Under the pieces are notes generated by a model, which was not told the origin of the DNA, did no database searches, and was given only the letters and a program-made list of their open reading frames with translations. Made by a program: the position numbers and the translations under genes. Shown in pieces: positions 50,386 through 61,301 of a stretch of DNA of 64,000 nt; positions within the stretch are counted from its first letter, which is position 1, and every line of letters starts with the position of its first letter. Source of the DNA: Leptodactylus fallax. Its lineage: Eukaryota > Chordata > Amphibia > Anura > Leptodactylidae. Location of the stretch: NCBI GenBank assembly GCA_947044405.1, contig CAMRHE010000115.1, forward strand, positions 4,650,001 to 4,714,000. The letters are read 5' to 3'.

Positions 50386-51381
50386 TGTGTGGCATCCCAG
50401 AGCTGGCTATGGCTGGGCTGAGGGTGATCTCTGTGCATTGTATTATTTCCTGTTGCTTCATAGCCTGTGTGACATAGCAGGGGGTCCTGAGTCTCACACA
50501 ACACAGCGCCACCTAGTGAGCCTCACACATGCATTACACCTCCCATAGGATTGAATAGTAACCAAATGTCCAATGGGAGGACATCGCCTGGAAAAAGGGG
50601 AGGAGTCAGCTGATCACTGGGTCCCCATGGTAACACCCCTGCAGGAAGGTCCTGCGTGTGAGGAGTTAGAAGTGTGGAGTGTTAGGAGGAGGAGGTGAGG
50701 AGATAAGTGTGATGTCCTGTGAAGAAAGCAGTGAGTTTAGTGCAGGAATCTCAAGTCCTAGACAGGCCCAGGAAGGTTGGAGAGCTGGCATACTCCAGCT
50801 ATTCAGAAGATCCTGTCCCCTGTCTGCCTAGCCATCGCCCTGAAGGAAGTCAAGCATCATCATCTTGTCAGCATGAGACTGTGGAGAGAACATTCTGGAA
50901 CACGTGCTCCATAGCAAGTATCACAGGATCCAGGGGCCAAGGCCAGACCTGTGGAATATCCTGCCACCCTGACTATTGCACCCCGAAACTCTGAGCTATC
51001 AGGACCACATAACGTGAGTGGGGAATATTATGTACTAGTATCATGGTGGCATGCATCCTCCTATGAGCCAAATAGGAGCCCAGACGCACCTTAGGGCTGT
51101 AACACTGAAGTATAAGGGGCTACGAACACCTTTCATCAAGTCTACCCTGCACCCCAGGACTTTGCTGTGTCACCAGGCGTACCCCGTTGTTTTGTATTGA
51201 AGAAACTGTTTAAGCATTTGTGCCTCCACACCCATGGAAGTAAAAGTTCAACTTTACAACCGTTTCTGTGTCTGACTCTGCACCGACAACATCAGGGCGC
51301 CCCAAACACCACCAGTCGGCACAGTATAGGGGGAAGCGCCCCGGGGGAACAATCACCACCAACATTTGTGCAGCCCCCTCA
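50386..51381 (+). mobile_element. Possible solo LTR (tentative)
   Basis: Starts TGTGTGGCATCCCAG and could end ...CCCCTCA, with TCACC on both sides (50381-50385 and 51382-51386). A TG...CA span of 996 bp with a 5-bp target duplication fits a solo LTR. Against this, GC-rich sequence of similar character continues to about 51540 and I see no clear polyadenylation signal. The overlapping frames inside show no retroviral domain. Confidence 0.3.
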
Positions 51382-51566
51382 TCACCGGTACCAGTGGTGG
51401 TAACGTGGGACAGCACCAGCGCTGCGCCCTCGTGCCCAGAGACCGTGACAAGTCTGTGCTGTTTGCACCCCGCAATCCCAACTGCAGCGTTACCTTCCAT
51501 CTGGTCACCGCACCTGCCCCAAGCATTTTGTTGTCTTCTCCCATTTTTCTGCCGAGTGCTAGGGCT

Positions 51567-51955
51567 TGCACCATCAGAAGCCAGGAGGCTGACATGACCA
51601 CTGAGACCAAACAGTGGCCTCCTTGGTTGCTGTAGAGGAACTGGTGAAGTCACTCACATACGTCACCGATTCCTTACCAGCAACTGCTAAGCCACTGATT
51701 GGTCTTAGTAGTCACTCAGTAGTCACTTGAGCCTTTCAGTGTTATTTTCCCTTTGTGCAATAGAATCTGGACAGGGAGCTGACAACAAAGCACTGGGGAT
51801 AGGTATGTATGCATTTTTTTCTTTCACATCCTCCCCATATGTCCCATTGGTTGCTCCAAATTCTGGACAACCTCTTTAACCAAATTGGAGAGTTGAGTTG
51901 AGTGTGGACATATCTGTACCTCCCTTGAAAACAAGGGATCAGACATATTATAATT
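51567..51955. repeat. Direct repeat, copy 2
   Basis: Second copy of the 49942-50284 sequence, in the same orientation, carrying an additional segment around 51700-51760 ('attggtcttagtagtcactc'). Confidence 0.65.
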
Positions 51956-51959
51956 CAAG

Positions 51960-53138
51960 ATGCCATCACCTATATTTTTTCTGAGATATCAGATATATAA
52001 ATGTTGGCTGAACATCCAATAGAAATTAAATGGTTCACCGGTTCAGACAAAATCAGGTTTGGTCAGCCATGTATTTATGGCCAACTTTATTCTTGCATGC
52101 TTGTGCATTTTCATGTGTTAAAATAGTAAAATCCAATGAGCGACAATCTTCTAAACTCAGCTAAGTAGACCTAAGAACCTCTACTTGATAATAGATAATT
52201 GCAGCAAGTCCTTTCCATTGTACAGTTGTTGTTCTTTTCCTTGATATGTAGGGAACGCCACCACCCACCATGATAAAGCTCATCATTACAGCTCACAAAC
52301 AGCTGACAGTGAGACTGCTAAACTGATGTGTCACAGTAATATATATTTATCACAGCAATGCTTGTGAACAGAAGTGGGATTTTTATCAAAATGCTTTCAT
52401 TTATTTTGTCCCACCTAGACTATACTCACATCTGCATCAGAGCAGATTAGGTCTGAAGGTAAATGAGCTCTGTGTGCATGAATTACAGGGGATGGGGCCT
52501 CCAACCATCTATTTAGCTATAAAGGTATTAAAATATATCAAAAATGGATGTGAATATCTTGTCACACTACTAACAGAGGACTATATCCTCATATTGAAAA
52601 TTACAAAGTTTTTGTTAAAGGTGTTTACTGAAACCTGAAGACTAGATACACCTTTACTCTGTTTTTTTTTATTTTTTTATGTTCATTTGCGTCCTAAATG
52701 CAATGATGTAGTCTTCAAAAGAAATATCCAACAAGTATGCTGTTTAGAAGCCTTTGTAACCCCTTCACTTAGCCTGATGTCCTGCTGCTTCTGACAGAGA
52801 TCTAAAAGCAGACTGCTCCTGGATGTGTTAGTTCTGTCTGCTCTCTCCCTTCTCTCATTGGTAGAAGTAACCATGGGGAGGGGGAGCAAGTTGTAAATGG
52901 CTCATCAGAGCGTGGAGAGTGAGGAAAATATTCGTGTTTTCAGGGTGGGCACACAAGTCACATTGTATCAGAATATAGATGGTGAGTAAAAAAGGGTGCT
53001 GGTAGGAGGGATCACATTAACTTTGTATAAGTGTACAGAAAGAGGAGAGGACCCAGGAAGAGAGGTGTCTGTCAGCATAAGATAGAAATCAGTGCCTTAT
53101 CAATTGTCTGCGTCTATGTTTTTCTACATCCATTGGCT
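51960..53138. other. No gene or recognised element
   Basis: No supported coding sequence. The minus-strand frame 52683-52889 has no domain. Confidence 0.4.
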
Positions 53139-53142
53139 TTAA

Positions 53143-53569
53143 AGGAAGTAGACCACCATCAAAACTGCATTTAAACCACTTATAATGTATTGTAAGGTTG
53201 GTTAGTGCCATAGTGAACATACCTTTCTTGTGATAAAGGGAAATCTTTGTGCTGAGAAATTCAACTTTTATTTCATGTACAAATAAGCTGGTTGGTGCAC
53301 TCAGGACGGGGCCGCACCTGCTGGAGAACCGTCTTCTTTTGCGATCTCTGAAAATCACTGTCCATATTACATCTTAGTCTTTCTATTTTAAGGGGGGCAA
53401 TGGATGGCAACAAAAAAAAAAAAAAGAAATGGGTGCTCGGGCATGTGTGGTCTTTCCCTTAGTGCACTGAACAGCTCATCTGCATATCGAATAAAAGTTG
53501 AATTTCTCTGCAGCAAGATCGACACTTGTAAGTTAATTTAGGGGTGATTTTGCTGGTGTTAAACTCCCT
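53143..53569. mobile_element. Fold-back MITE, 'atgcaaatgagctg' family copy 2
   Basis: TTAA lies on both sides (53139-53142 and 53570-53573). The ends 'aggaagtagaccaccatc' and 'gattttgctggtgttaaact' plus the arms 'cttttatttcatgtacaaat' and 'atatcgaataaaagttgaat' match 48222-48683. The interior includes a short A13 run. Confidence 0.65.
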
Positions 53570-53574
53570 TTAAG

Positions 53575-54418
53575 CAACACTCTAGATAGCTGTCAGTCAA
53601 ACACTCATTTTGCTAACAAATATCCCTCCCAAGTTCTCCCCCCATTCCCCTATACACATGTACCCTTGACCCCTATTCAAAAAGGGGTGTCGGAAGTTGG
53701 AGTCTTTCACATTTTATATTAAATACAGTAAATCTCCAGTATAACCAAATACTTGTAAAATAATACAAAGAAAACATGTGCAATGAGTGCAATGCAGCAT
53801 GGCTTAAAGAAAATGATCATCTTAGGCAGTGCTGGTGTAGAAAATAGTCTTTACAAGGGTGTTATAAGAAATCATTTGTTCTACTGACCATATGACCAAA
53901 TTGCTTCCCCGCTTAATACAAGGTGTTTGTAAACTGTCAGCCTGAATTCCGTCCGCGCTACTTTTCAGGCCGTCTATGCTAATGCTAAGTCATTATTAAA
54001 ACATTAAAACAGAAGGGGGAAATGTTATTTTGTTAAGAATGTGATTCTGATAATGAAATGAAAATCATCTGTCTGGCAGGGCAGCTGCCGCGCTGTTTGT
54101 AAACAGGATTAATTAATATCATATTTTCAAGGACAATCTAAGAATATTGGGATTATTAATGCCAGTATCAAAGTGGGGGACACTGGGAGACTTGGATGCA
54201 TGCTCATTATTTTCAGAAAGATCATTATAGCTAATTATACCTTTATAAAATAGTAAAAAAAGAGGAATAAAGCAATGTCTGCTTATTCTCCATACTTACA
54301 GATTGTTATTTTGGATACAACTCATCAAGCTATAGGATTCATCCTCTTGAGGCTAAGGCCATATACTGTACATATACATGTACAGTTTCTCAGTGGGTTA
54401 TTCACGGTGGACTTGTCA
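53575..54418. other. No gene or recognised element
   Basis: AT-rich sequence; nothing supported. Confidence 0.4.
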
Positions 54419-54422
54419 TTAA

Positions 54423-54705
54423 AGGGGTTGTGCCATTAAGAACAGAGGATAAGTAGGAGATCCCCCGTCGATCAGGAAAACAGGGAACCCTCCTTGTGAA
54501 TAGAGCGTCAGTGCGCTTGCATGACAGGTGCTCCATTCACTGCTATAGGGCTGCCGGGATTGCAATCTTTGGCAACACCTTCTGCCTCATTGGCAGTGAA
54601 TGGAGTGCGGTTCACACAAGCATACTGCCGCTCCATTCACGAGAGGGAGGCATGGGGAACTTTTAAGCCCTGTTCTCCTGATGACTGGTTTTGTTGTTGT
54701 CAACC
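54423..54705. repeat. Partial MITE, relative of 32442-32849
   Basis: Starts after TTAA (54419-54422) with 'aggggttgtgcc' and carries 'ggtgctccattcactgctat' and its inverted partner 'ggcagtgaatggagtg', as in the 32442-32849 element. The right terminal repeat is missing. Confidence 0.6.
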
Positions 54706-54737
54706 TTCTCATACTAGTTGCTAAGTGCTACTCTGCA

Positions 54738-54775
54738 GATAGATAGAAAGGTAGATAGATTGATAGATAGACAAG
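54738..54775. repeat. Short GATA microsatellite
   Basis: Interrupted (gata)n of about 38 bp. Confidence 0.8.
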
Positions 54776-56196
54776 ATCCAATTTTTTGCTCTCGCATTAT
54801 ACAAATTTCTAATACGTTTCCTTTGGATTTGATTCTTCTCAACATGGACACTTTTACAAACGTCTTTTTACAAAGACTTTTATTACAGTCTATGTAGAGT
54901 GTTGCACTTGACGGATAGGATAAAGTCTTTTTTGAATACTAATGAATTTGTTAAGTTTCTTCAATGGTGGATGTTCATGTTCAAGATTAAAGGTGGAACT
55001 TGAGGAGGTAAAACGAAAAAAGTGACTTTGGGACAAAGAGGACTACAAGACAGATAAAATCTACAAATGGCAAATACAGAAATCTACAGTAGCATCTGCT
55101 GGATACCAAGCTGCCTGGAGAGATTCAGCGTATAGAAAGAGAACTGTATCTAAAACAAACCACATGGCCTAAATGTAGACTTTAAGGAGGCAGTGGTGAT
55201 GTAGGGATGTGACTTGTCTGGGGGGAGCCCGATGTGATGCCTGTCTAATTTTTGTTTTTATTGTTTCATAGATATGCAAAGTTGAAGACCATTTGAAGAC
55301 CAGTTTTTTGTGTTGTAGATTATTTTTGTTATTATTTATGCCTGAATAAATATAATTTTTCACAAAGTTTTCGTGACATGTAACATCAGACTTTGTTGAT
55401 CAAGTACAAAGTAGTTTTCTGGCCCTAAAAAGATTCGGATTAGGTGGAACTTAATTTATTTCTTTCCTTTGACATTTTTCATTCATATAAAATTGGTCAG
55501 CTGGGTGTTGTAGTACCTATAAGCCTAGGGTAAGTATATTTGGGTGCTGGTCGGTATCACAGATGCAGGGACCTATTAGGAAAACATGAAGTGGTTAACT
55601 TTGGTGATCATTTTCACGAGTTTTTGCCTGGCATACGGTTTTATATAGATTAATAACCAGCATATTGACCTATTAATATTGTCATGTTTATTATATAGAT
55701 TATGGGCATCATTTGACCTTATCCACCATGGCTCTTGTGGACTTTTTTATGTGTCAAATACCCATGTCTGAAAACAGATCTTTATTCAGAATTACGTTGT
55801 GGTTATGTATTGCCACATAATTGTGACTTGTTCCATCCATCCTCTATACATATTGGCCCATTTACATGTAATTTCAGCATTTTGTGGATAATCCTTTTCC
55901 AAGATGGATGCTAGATAGGCTGTTCACAGCATGTTTTTGTTTGGGATAATGCAGGTCTGTATCAGATGTGATTAATGATGAATTCATCCAGTGCACATGT
56001 GGTTATTTATTGCTACTTATATGTAAAATCATGTAACGTGTACAACAATCATGATGCTGCTAATTCCTATAATATACTGTCACTTTTTGCATTTAGCACT
56101 TTATTTGAGATATTCTATTTGATATGATGAACTTACTTTATATGAATTTTCACTAATTATCATGATGTATCAATTAAGCCTGTGTGCTTTATATAC
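54776..56196. other. No gene; left flank of the LTR element
   Basis: AT-rich. No domain is recognised in any frame. The sequence resumes after the LTR element at 61744, so 56196 and 61744 were adjacent before insertion, apart from the 4-bp duplication. Confidence 0.4.
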
Positions 56197-56200
56197 CTGT

Positions 56201-56638
56201 TGTGAGAGTATGAACCTAGAGGGCGCTAGGGAACGACCCAGGCCAGCCCTGAAAAGGCCCTCAGCCACACCTTTGGGTGGGGGAGTGTATCTCCAGAAGG
56301 CTGGAGAAACCTGCTTGGAGCAGGAAATGATGGACCAGCCTAGGACAGAGAGGCAGTCTGTCCCAGAGGGCTTGGATCCAGAGAGGACTTACAAAGACTA
56401 AGTCAGGCTCTTATTGCCCCAGAGGCTAGTTAGGGACTCAAAGAGTCAGTGAGTGCCCTAACTGTGGCATAGGTTTTTTTTGTTGTTTTGCTGTGTTGCA
56501 GTTGAGCTGAATAAAGCCACTTTTATGTTTCACTTGGACCGTCTGAACCCTATATTTCCGGCGCCCAGTACCACGAATCACCGCTGTTGGGACCAGGAGC
56601 CTGCCGCCATTTGAGTTTAATTCCCCTAAGCTGTCACA
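56201..56638 (+). repeat. 5' LTR
   Basis: 438 bp, TG...CA. The polyadenylation signal AATAAA is at 56510-56515, so the R/U5 boundary lies a little downstream. The U3 part keeps an open frame of about 63 codons (MNLEGARERP... to the stop at 56399-56401). That frame is also open in the 3' LTR, where it forms the end of the element's coding frame. Confidence 0.92.
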
Positions 56639-56640
56639 TA

Positions 56641-56658
56641 TGGTGGAGAATCGCGCGC
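56641..56658 (+). promoter_or_regulatory. Primer-binding site
   Basis: TGGTGGAGAATCGCGCGC begins 2 bp after the 5' LTR. It opens with TGG, complementary to the CCA end of a tRNA, in the standard place for priming minus-strand synthesis. The matching tRNA was not identified. Confidence 0.75.
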
Positions 56659-56834
56659 ATAAAGAGATCCACGCAAGTCCTGGAAGACAAGTGGTTTGTG
56701 ATTGCAGTACTGCAAAATGTGCATGGTGGCCTACAGCTGGAAGAAATCTGTGATTTCAACTGAAGAAACCCAGGAGGGGGTGAGTGAATTGCAACATAGC
56801 AATGTGTATAGAAGCTGGATATTGCAAACAAGTG

Positions 56835-57004
56835 TATGTGAAAGGCTATGGTGCCATGTTGGTGTTTTCTGTGGAAGACAGAAGAAAATGCTGGTTGTTG
56901 TAGTGCCACATAAACAGTCTATGTGAAAGGCTATGGTGCCATGTTGGTGTTTTCTGTGGAAGACAGAAGAAAATGCTGGTTGTTGTAGTGCCACATAAGT
57001 TAAC
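56835..57004. repeat. 85-bp tandem duplication in the element's leader
   Basis: Two nearly identical copies ('tatgtgaaaggctatggtgc ... gtagtgccacataa') start at 56835 and 56920. They lie between the primer-binding site and the first ATG. Chance frames on the minus strand repeat MALQQPAF-like motifs because of this duplication. Confidence 0.85.
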
Positions 57005-57559
57005 TGTTTGAATACATGTGACTGCAGAAGATAGCAAAAAATTGCTGCCGGTTGAACCCAAGGTTGCTGTGGAATATTGTGTAATCTTGTTAGTAAACCA
57101 TGGGCAAGAAAAAGAGAATTTCAGCTTGTAAAAAAGCAGAGAAGTTATGCACAGGTTTATTAGTGCAGCAGTCTGAATGCAGAGAGATCCAAAACCAGGA
57201 GCAGATCATGTGGAATGCAAGTAAAGATAATGTGTTGCATGAGAGTGACTCAGTTTTTCTAAAGCACCTCTGTTCTATGAAAGAATATGTCTCTGCTGAC
57301 TGTATGTCTATGACTATGACTATGTCTCATACTGGAGTGCATCAGAGTGCCAAAGATGAAAATATTATGGTGCAGCAGCTTCAAGATGAGATTAAAACCA
57401 TTAGGTTCATTTATGAAGATGAAATATCTGATTGGAAATGGCAACTTGAGGTATCAGAAAAAGAGAACCTTAAGTTAAAGAAAGAGCTTGAAACTGTAAA
57501 GAGTTCATATCCTAGTCATTGTGAAAATGTGGTACTGGGTTTGCCTGGAATGGACTGTG

Positions 57560-57993
57560 TCACTAAGTGCAGGTGGTGGGTGACAGAAGGATACTGTCCG
57601 TGGTGAGCTCCATGCGGGAGAATAACTCCCATCCCATGCATGAGACTGTGATCGCGCTGGGCAGTACTGTCAGTGACCGACTGCTCCACCCTAGGTGTGA
57701 GAAGGAGCGCTATCGGAAGTCTTTCCTCCCCACCGCGGTTAGGCTGTACAACCAACACCGACCTAAGCGGAGATCATTACACACAGAGAACTGAAATATC
57801 TCTCTGCCTGTTAAATCCCCCCCCCTCTGCTACGCCCTATCTGTCTGTCTGCTATTAATGTAATGCCTCTCACCTTGGAACATTCCTGTACATGTTGTAT
57901 TTGTATTTGTATCTGCTTATCTTATCTTTGCTGCTGTAACACACTGAATTTCCCCACTGTGGGACTATTAAAGGACTGTTATTATTATTATTA
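57560..57993 (+). mobile_element. 5'-truncated LINE tail (L2/Rex1-like) nested in the LTR element
   Basis: One frame reads R-R-I-L-S-V-V-S-S-M-R-E, then L-L-H-P-R-C-E-K-E-R-Y-R-K-S-F-L-P-T-A-V-R-L-Y-N, the C-terminal tract of L2/Rex1-type LINE polymerases. A 3' UTR with 'gaatttccccactgtggg' and an (ATT)n tail at about 57979-57993 follows. AGAAGGA at 57585-57591 and 57994-58000 may be the target duplication, but the left edge is uncertain by about 30 bp. It inserted in the sense direction after the element's coding frame had formed. Confidence 0.75.
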
Positions 57994-58579
57994 AGAAGGA
58001 GTTTGCTGATATGAAATGTGCTCTAGCTAATAAAGTTGTACAGAGTGTAGAGCAAAAGCAAGTGCTTGAGAAGCAATTGCAGGATTTAAAGGAGCAGCAT
58101 GTCCAAGACTCCATTGCCAAAGAGTGTATCATTGAAAAATTAAGAGATGACCTTGAAACTGCTAAACGTGAGAGAAGTGAATTTTTGCAGTGTCAGTCAG
58201 AATGTCTGGATGACCAGGTGAGGAAGTGTGAAAAGCTTTCGGCGGCATTAATTGACAAAGAAAATGAAATTGCAGAGCTGAGGAAGCGTGTGTCTGACCA
58301 AGAGAGTGATTTAGAATCTGTGGTGCAGATATTGCAGTCAGAGCAAAACTTGCATGAACTAAAGCAGGTTCGCCTAAATAGTGAAGTCAATGAATGGCGG
58401 AGCAGAGCTGGAGTTCTGGAACAAAGAGAAAGGGAACTCAAAGCTAGAATATGCAGCCTGGAGAGGGCGCTGTCAAGATCTTGTGAAGATAAAGAGAAAT
58501 TGTCTGTTTTGGTGCAAAATAAAGACAAAGATTTGATGGAAATGTCGTCTGTCCATGCTCAGAAAGTGCAAGCCTTACA

Positions 58580-59500
58580 GGAGAGTCATAAAAAAGTGGA
58601 GACTCAACTTCAAGAGCTGCAACTACAGGTCACAGAAGGGGACAGGTTTCAAGCGGAGCTGCTAGACAAGGCAAACAGACTACAGGTGGAATTGGATAAT
58701 GTCACAGGGCTTCTTTCTCAAGCAGACAGCAAGTTTATCAAACTTTCCAAAGCTTTTTCTACACTAGGATCTTAGCTTCAAGACACTCAGGAACTTTTGC
58801 AAGAAGAAACCCGTCAGAAGCTTGACCTTAGTACAAAACTAAAACAAATGGAAGATGAGAAAAATGGTTTCCTTGAGCAACTAGAGGAAGAAGAGATAGC
58901 AAAAAGAGATTTGATAAAGCAGATTTCAACACTACAGGCTCAGGCGACTGATATGAAGAAAAAAATGGAGGATAGTATTGGGTCCTTGGACTCTGTTGAA
59001 GAACTAAAGGAAAAGTTGCAAAAGGAGCTAGAAGCTACAAATCAACGGTTTGAGGAGAAGGTTGCTGCTTATGACAAACTTGAGAAGACGAAAATTAGAC
59101 TGCAGCAGGAACTAGAAGATGTAGGTGTAGACCTTGATCATCAACATCGGATTGTGTCAAATTTGAAAAGGAAGCAGGAAAAGTTTGATCAGCTGCTTGG
59201 GGAAGAGAAGACTCTTTCTGCTAGATATGCAGAAGAACGTGACCGTGCTGAAGCAGAGGCTTGTGGAAAAGAGACCAAAGTTCTTGCCTTGGCTCGCTCC
59301 CTAGAAGAGGCCCTTGAATTGAAGGCCAAGTTAGAGAGGCTCAACAAGCAACTGCGCACTGAAATGGAGGATTTGGTTAACTCCAAGGATGAAGTTGAGA
59401 AAAACCTGGAATCTGTGCAGATATTGTATGAGAACAAAGCTAATGCTTATGAGATGCTGGAAAAGGCCAAGAGAGAATTGGACCTCCAGACAGAAGACAC
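58580..59500 (+). other. Captured non-muscle myosin II heavy-chain rod segment
   Basis: The translation follows the rod of vertebrate non-muscle/smooth myosin II heavy chains (MYH9/10/11/14 type) closely. Landmarks are [99 protein letters not shown] and NSKDEVEKN. More than 800 bp run without an intron, although the parent gene has many exons here, so the source was a spliced transcript. The motor, neck and tail end are absent. The TAG at 58773 interrupts it. The similarity is recalled from the family, not computed. Confidence 0.88.
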
Positions 59501-59969
59501 GAGGATTCAGTTTGAAGGAAACCTGTCTAATTTATCTGCTGAGATTGTAGATCTAAAAATGCTTGTTGCTAAATTAAGGGTGCAAGTGAACAAGCAGGAG
59601 GAAATCAAGCAACAGCTGGAGTTTCAGATGAATCAAGTGAAGCGTGAATCAGAAATAAAGTTGGAAGAGCGCACTTCTCAGATTGAACAGTTAAAAACCG
59701 AAGTGGAATCTAAAAAAGAAGAATTGGATCGATTGCAGCAGTCTTTATCCAATACGGAACAGTCGGCATCTGCACTATCTTCAAAGCTGGCAGCACTAGA
59801 AGATGAGAGAGACTCGCTGCAGAACCTGTTAACCTCTAAAAAATCAGAGCTGTTATCCCTGAAAAATGTGATTCAAGAAATAGAGTCTTTATTCAACCAA
59901 GAGCAAGATAAGAGAGCCATTGAGATACGGGACTTGAATGAAAGACTTGACAAAAAGTCTGCAGATGAG

Positions 59970-60190
59970 CAGAAGCTTTATCAGAAGATGTTGGAGGATC
60001 AATCCAATATAATTCAGGGAACAGTGGGGGAAGCAGAAAATATTATCCAGGATGCTGACCTGACAAATGTTAGAAGAACATTGCAGAATGTCCTAGAATT
60101 AGGAGGCGTAGTGGATAAAGAGATGGCATCTACATCTGCTGCCATAGAAGATGTCAGGAAGATTGAGGAAGTTCTGCAAGTTGCAATAGT
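59970..60190 (+). other. Captured HIP1/HIP1R-like segment
   Basis: Two blocks resemble huntingtin-interacting protein 1 and HIP1R. The first is [10 protein letters not shown] (about 60030-60060), like the stretch before the actin-binding region. The second is [15 protein letters not shown] (about 60108-60153) followed by RKIEEVL, the signature that opens the THATCH (I/LWEQ) domain. The segment between these blocks is shorter than in the host protein, and the actin-binding helices that should follow are missing. The fragment therefore cannot bind actin by that domain. The identification rests on the second motif. Confidence 0.72.
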
Positions 60191-60823
60191 AAAAACTGAG
60201 ATGGAGGCTGTGCAGAAAAATGTGGCAGTGAAGAAAGTTCCGGAACTGGAATCAGAGATTTGTGCGCTACAGAAGGCGGTAGAATTGAAGAAAGCTGCCA
60301 GCATAGAGGCAGAGAAAGCAGAACCATTAAGGCAGCCAGAACATGTAACCCAAAAGCATCTGGGTACTGACAGAAAAAACTGTGATGATGAAAACTTGGT
60401 ATCCCAGTCCTCCGGTGTTAGCACAGGGAATGAAAATATCTTGAAGAATGTTGAGAAGACGATATCACCAGCTCCTGTACTGTCAGAAAAGGGTTGGCAC
60501 GAAAATTCTTGCAATCTATCACAGTATCGTAACATGCCTCCAGAAAGTTATGCGTATGAGAGAGAGGAAGTAAGACTAGAGTGTGGAAGTGGTCCTTCTG
60601 CTGCCGTACAGGTGCGGACGCATTATACAGAAACCATTCCAATATATGATGTGGCAGTTGTTAAAGACATACCAGAAAAGGTAGTCCAGCGTGAGCTATT
60701 TTGTAAGGCTGTACGGTATGGCCCTCGTGCAGAAGGAGAAGATATTGCAGTGCAGAGATTGTGTATCTCAAACTAAGAGGAGAGCAAGCGGCCTATGTCT
60801 CCTAAACTTCTAAGCCTTGATGG

Positions 60824-61134
60824 TGATGGCAAAGTTCGCTTTGAGATGAAGGTTACAGAAAAGGTACCCGTGAAATATTCATACTCTAAAGACATTGGTG
60901 TGCATGAAGTACGTGTTAGTTGGTATCTGGGCTCCTGTGGATTCGTGATAGGAGAAGATGAAGATTCTTGCGGCTATTCACTAGATGAATCGAGGTCATG
61001 CAATGGGATGGCTGAAGACTGTGGCGAGAGATGTGATGAAGATGATGTGATCCACTGTATGGCGAGTTGTGAAGGTGATGAAGCGGAACTTGCCTTTGCA
61101 CGGAATGGCCAGGATCTTGGCGTGGCATTTAAAG
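60824..61134 (+). other. Captured hnRNP U-like SPRY domain
   Basis: GKVRFEMKVTEKVPVKYSYS, then KDIGVHEVRVSW, GEDEDSCGYSL, C-N-G-M-A-E-D-C-G-E-R, DEDDVIHCMA, ELAFARNGQDLGVAFK. This follows the SPRY domain of hnRNP U (SAF-A) in order and spacing; hnRNP U has KGKVCFEMKVTEKIPV, KDIDIHEVR, EDYGEKFDENDVI and AKNGQDLGVAFK at the same places. The similarity stops right after GVAFK, where the host protein goes on to the rest of SPRY and the ATPase-like domain. Many changes cluster in otherwise conserved SPRY positions, such as extra Cys residues. Confidence 0.85.
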
Positions 61135-61288
61135 GGAGGAGAGAACTGAGAACTCGACGGAGCGGTATTTGGAAGAGGAGACCGCCAGATGGGGACATCA
61201 GGAGAGACACTGGACAAGTGTATAGGATTGAAGAGGGACGGCGACATATGTCTTGTCCCATTGTAGCTCACCCCATGGGTAGTGAGCT

Positions 61289-61301
61289 AAGGGGGAGGGT
61301 A
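61289..61301 (+). promoter_or_regulatory. Polypurine tract
   Basis: AAGGGGGAGGGTA directly precedes the 3' LTR at 61302, the standard site for starting plus-strand synthesis. One T interrupts the tract near its end. Confidence 0.82.

Noticed and set aside
51210..51653. Minus-strand frame of 147 codons and overlapping plus-strand frames
   Set aside because: GC-rich repeat-like sequence; no recognisable domain, and both strands are open at once.
59450..59950. Possible match of the central coiled coil to another named host gene
   Set aside because: Coiled coils give misleading similarity; apart from continuing myosin-like heptads I could not find diagnostic words, so it is left unassigned.
60014..60535. 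Minus-strand frame of 173 codons opposite the chimeric ORF
   Set aside because: It is the antisense shadow of a coiled-coil coding region and has no domain of its own.
56640..61301. Degenerate gag or pol in the LTR element
   Set aside because: No zinc knuckle, protease DSG/DTG, reverse-transcriptase YxDD or integrase HHCC/DDE pattern was found in any frame.
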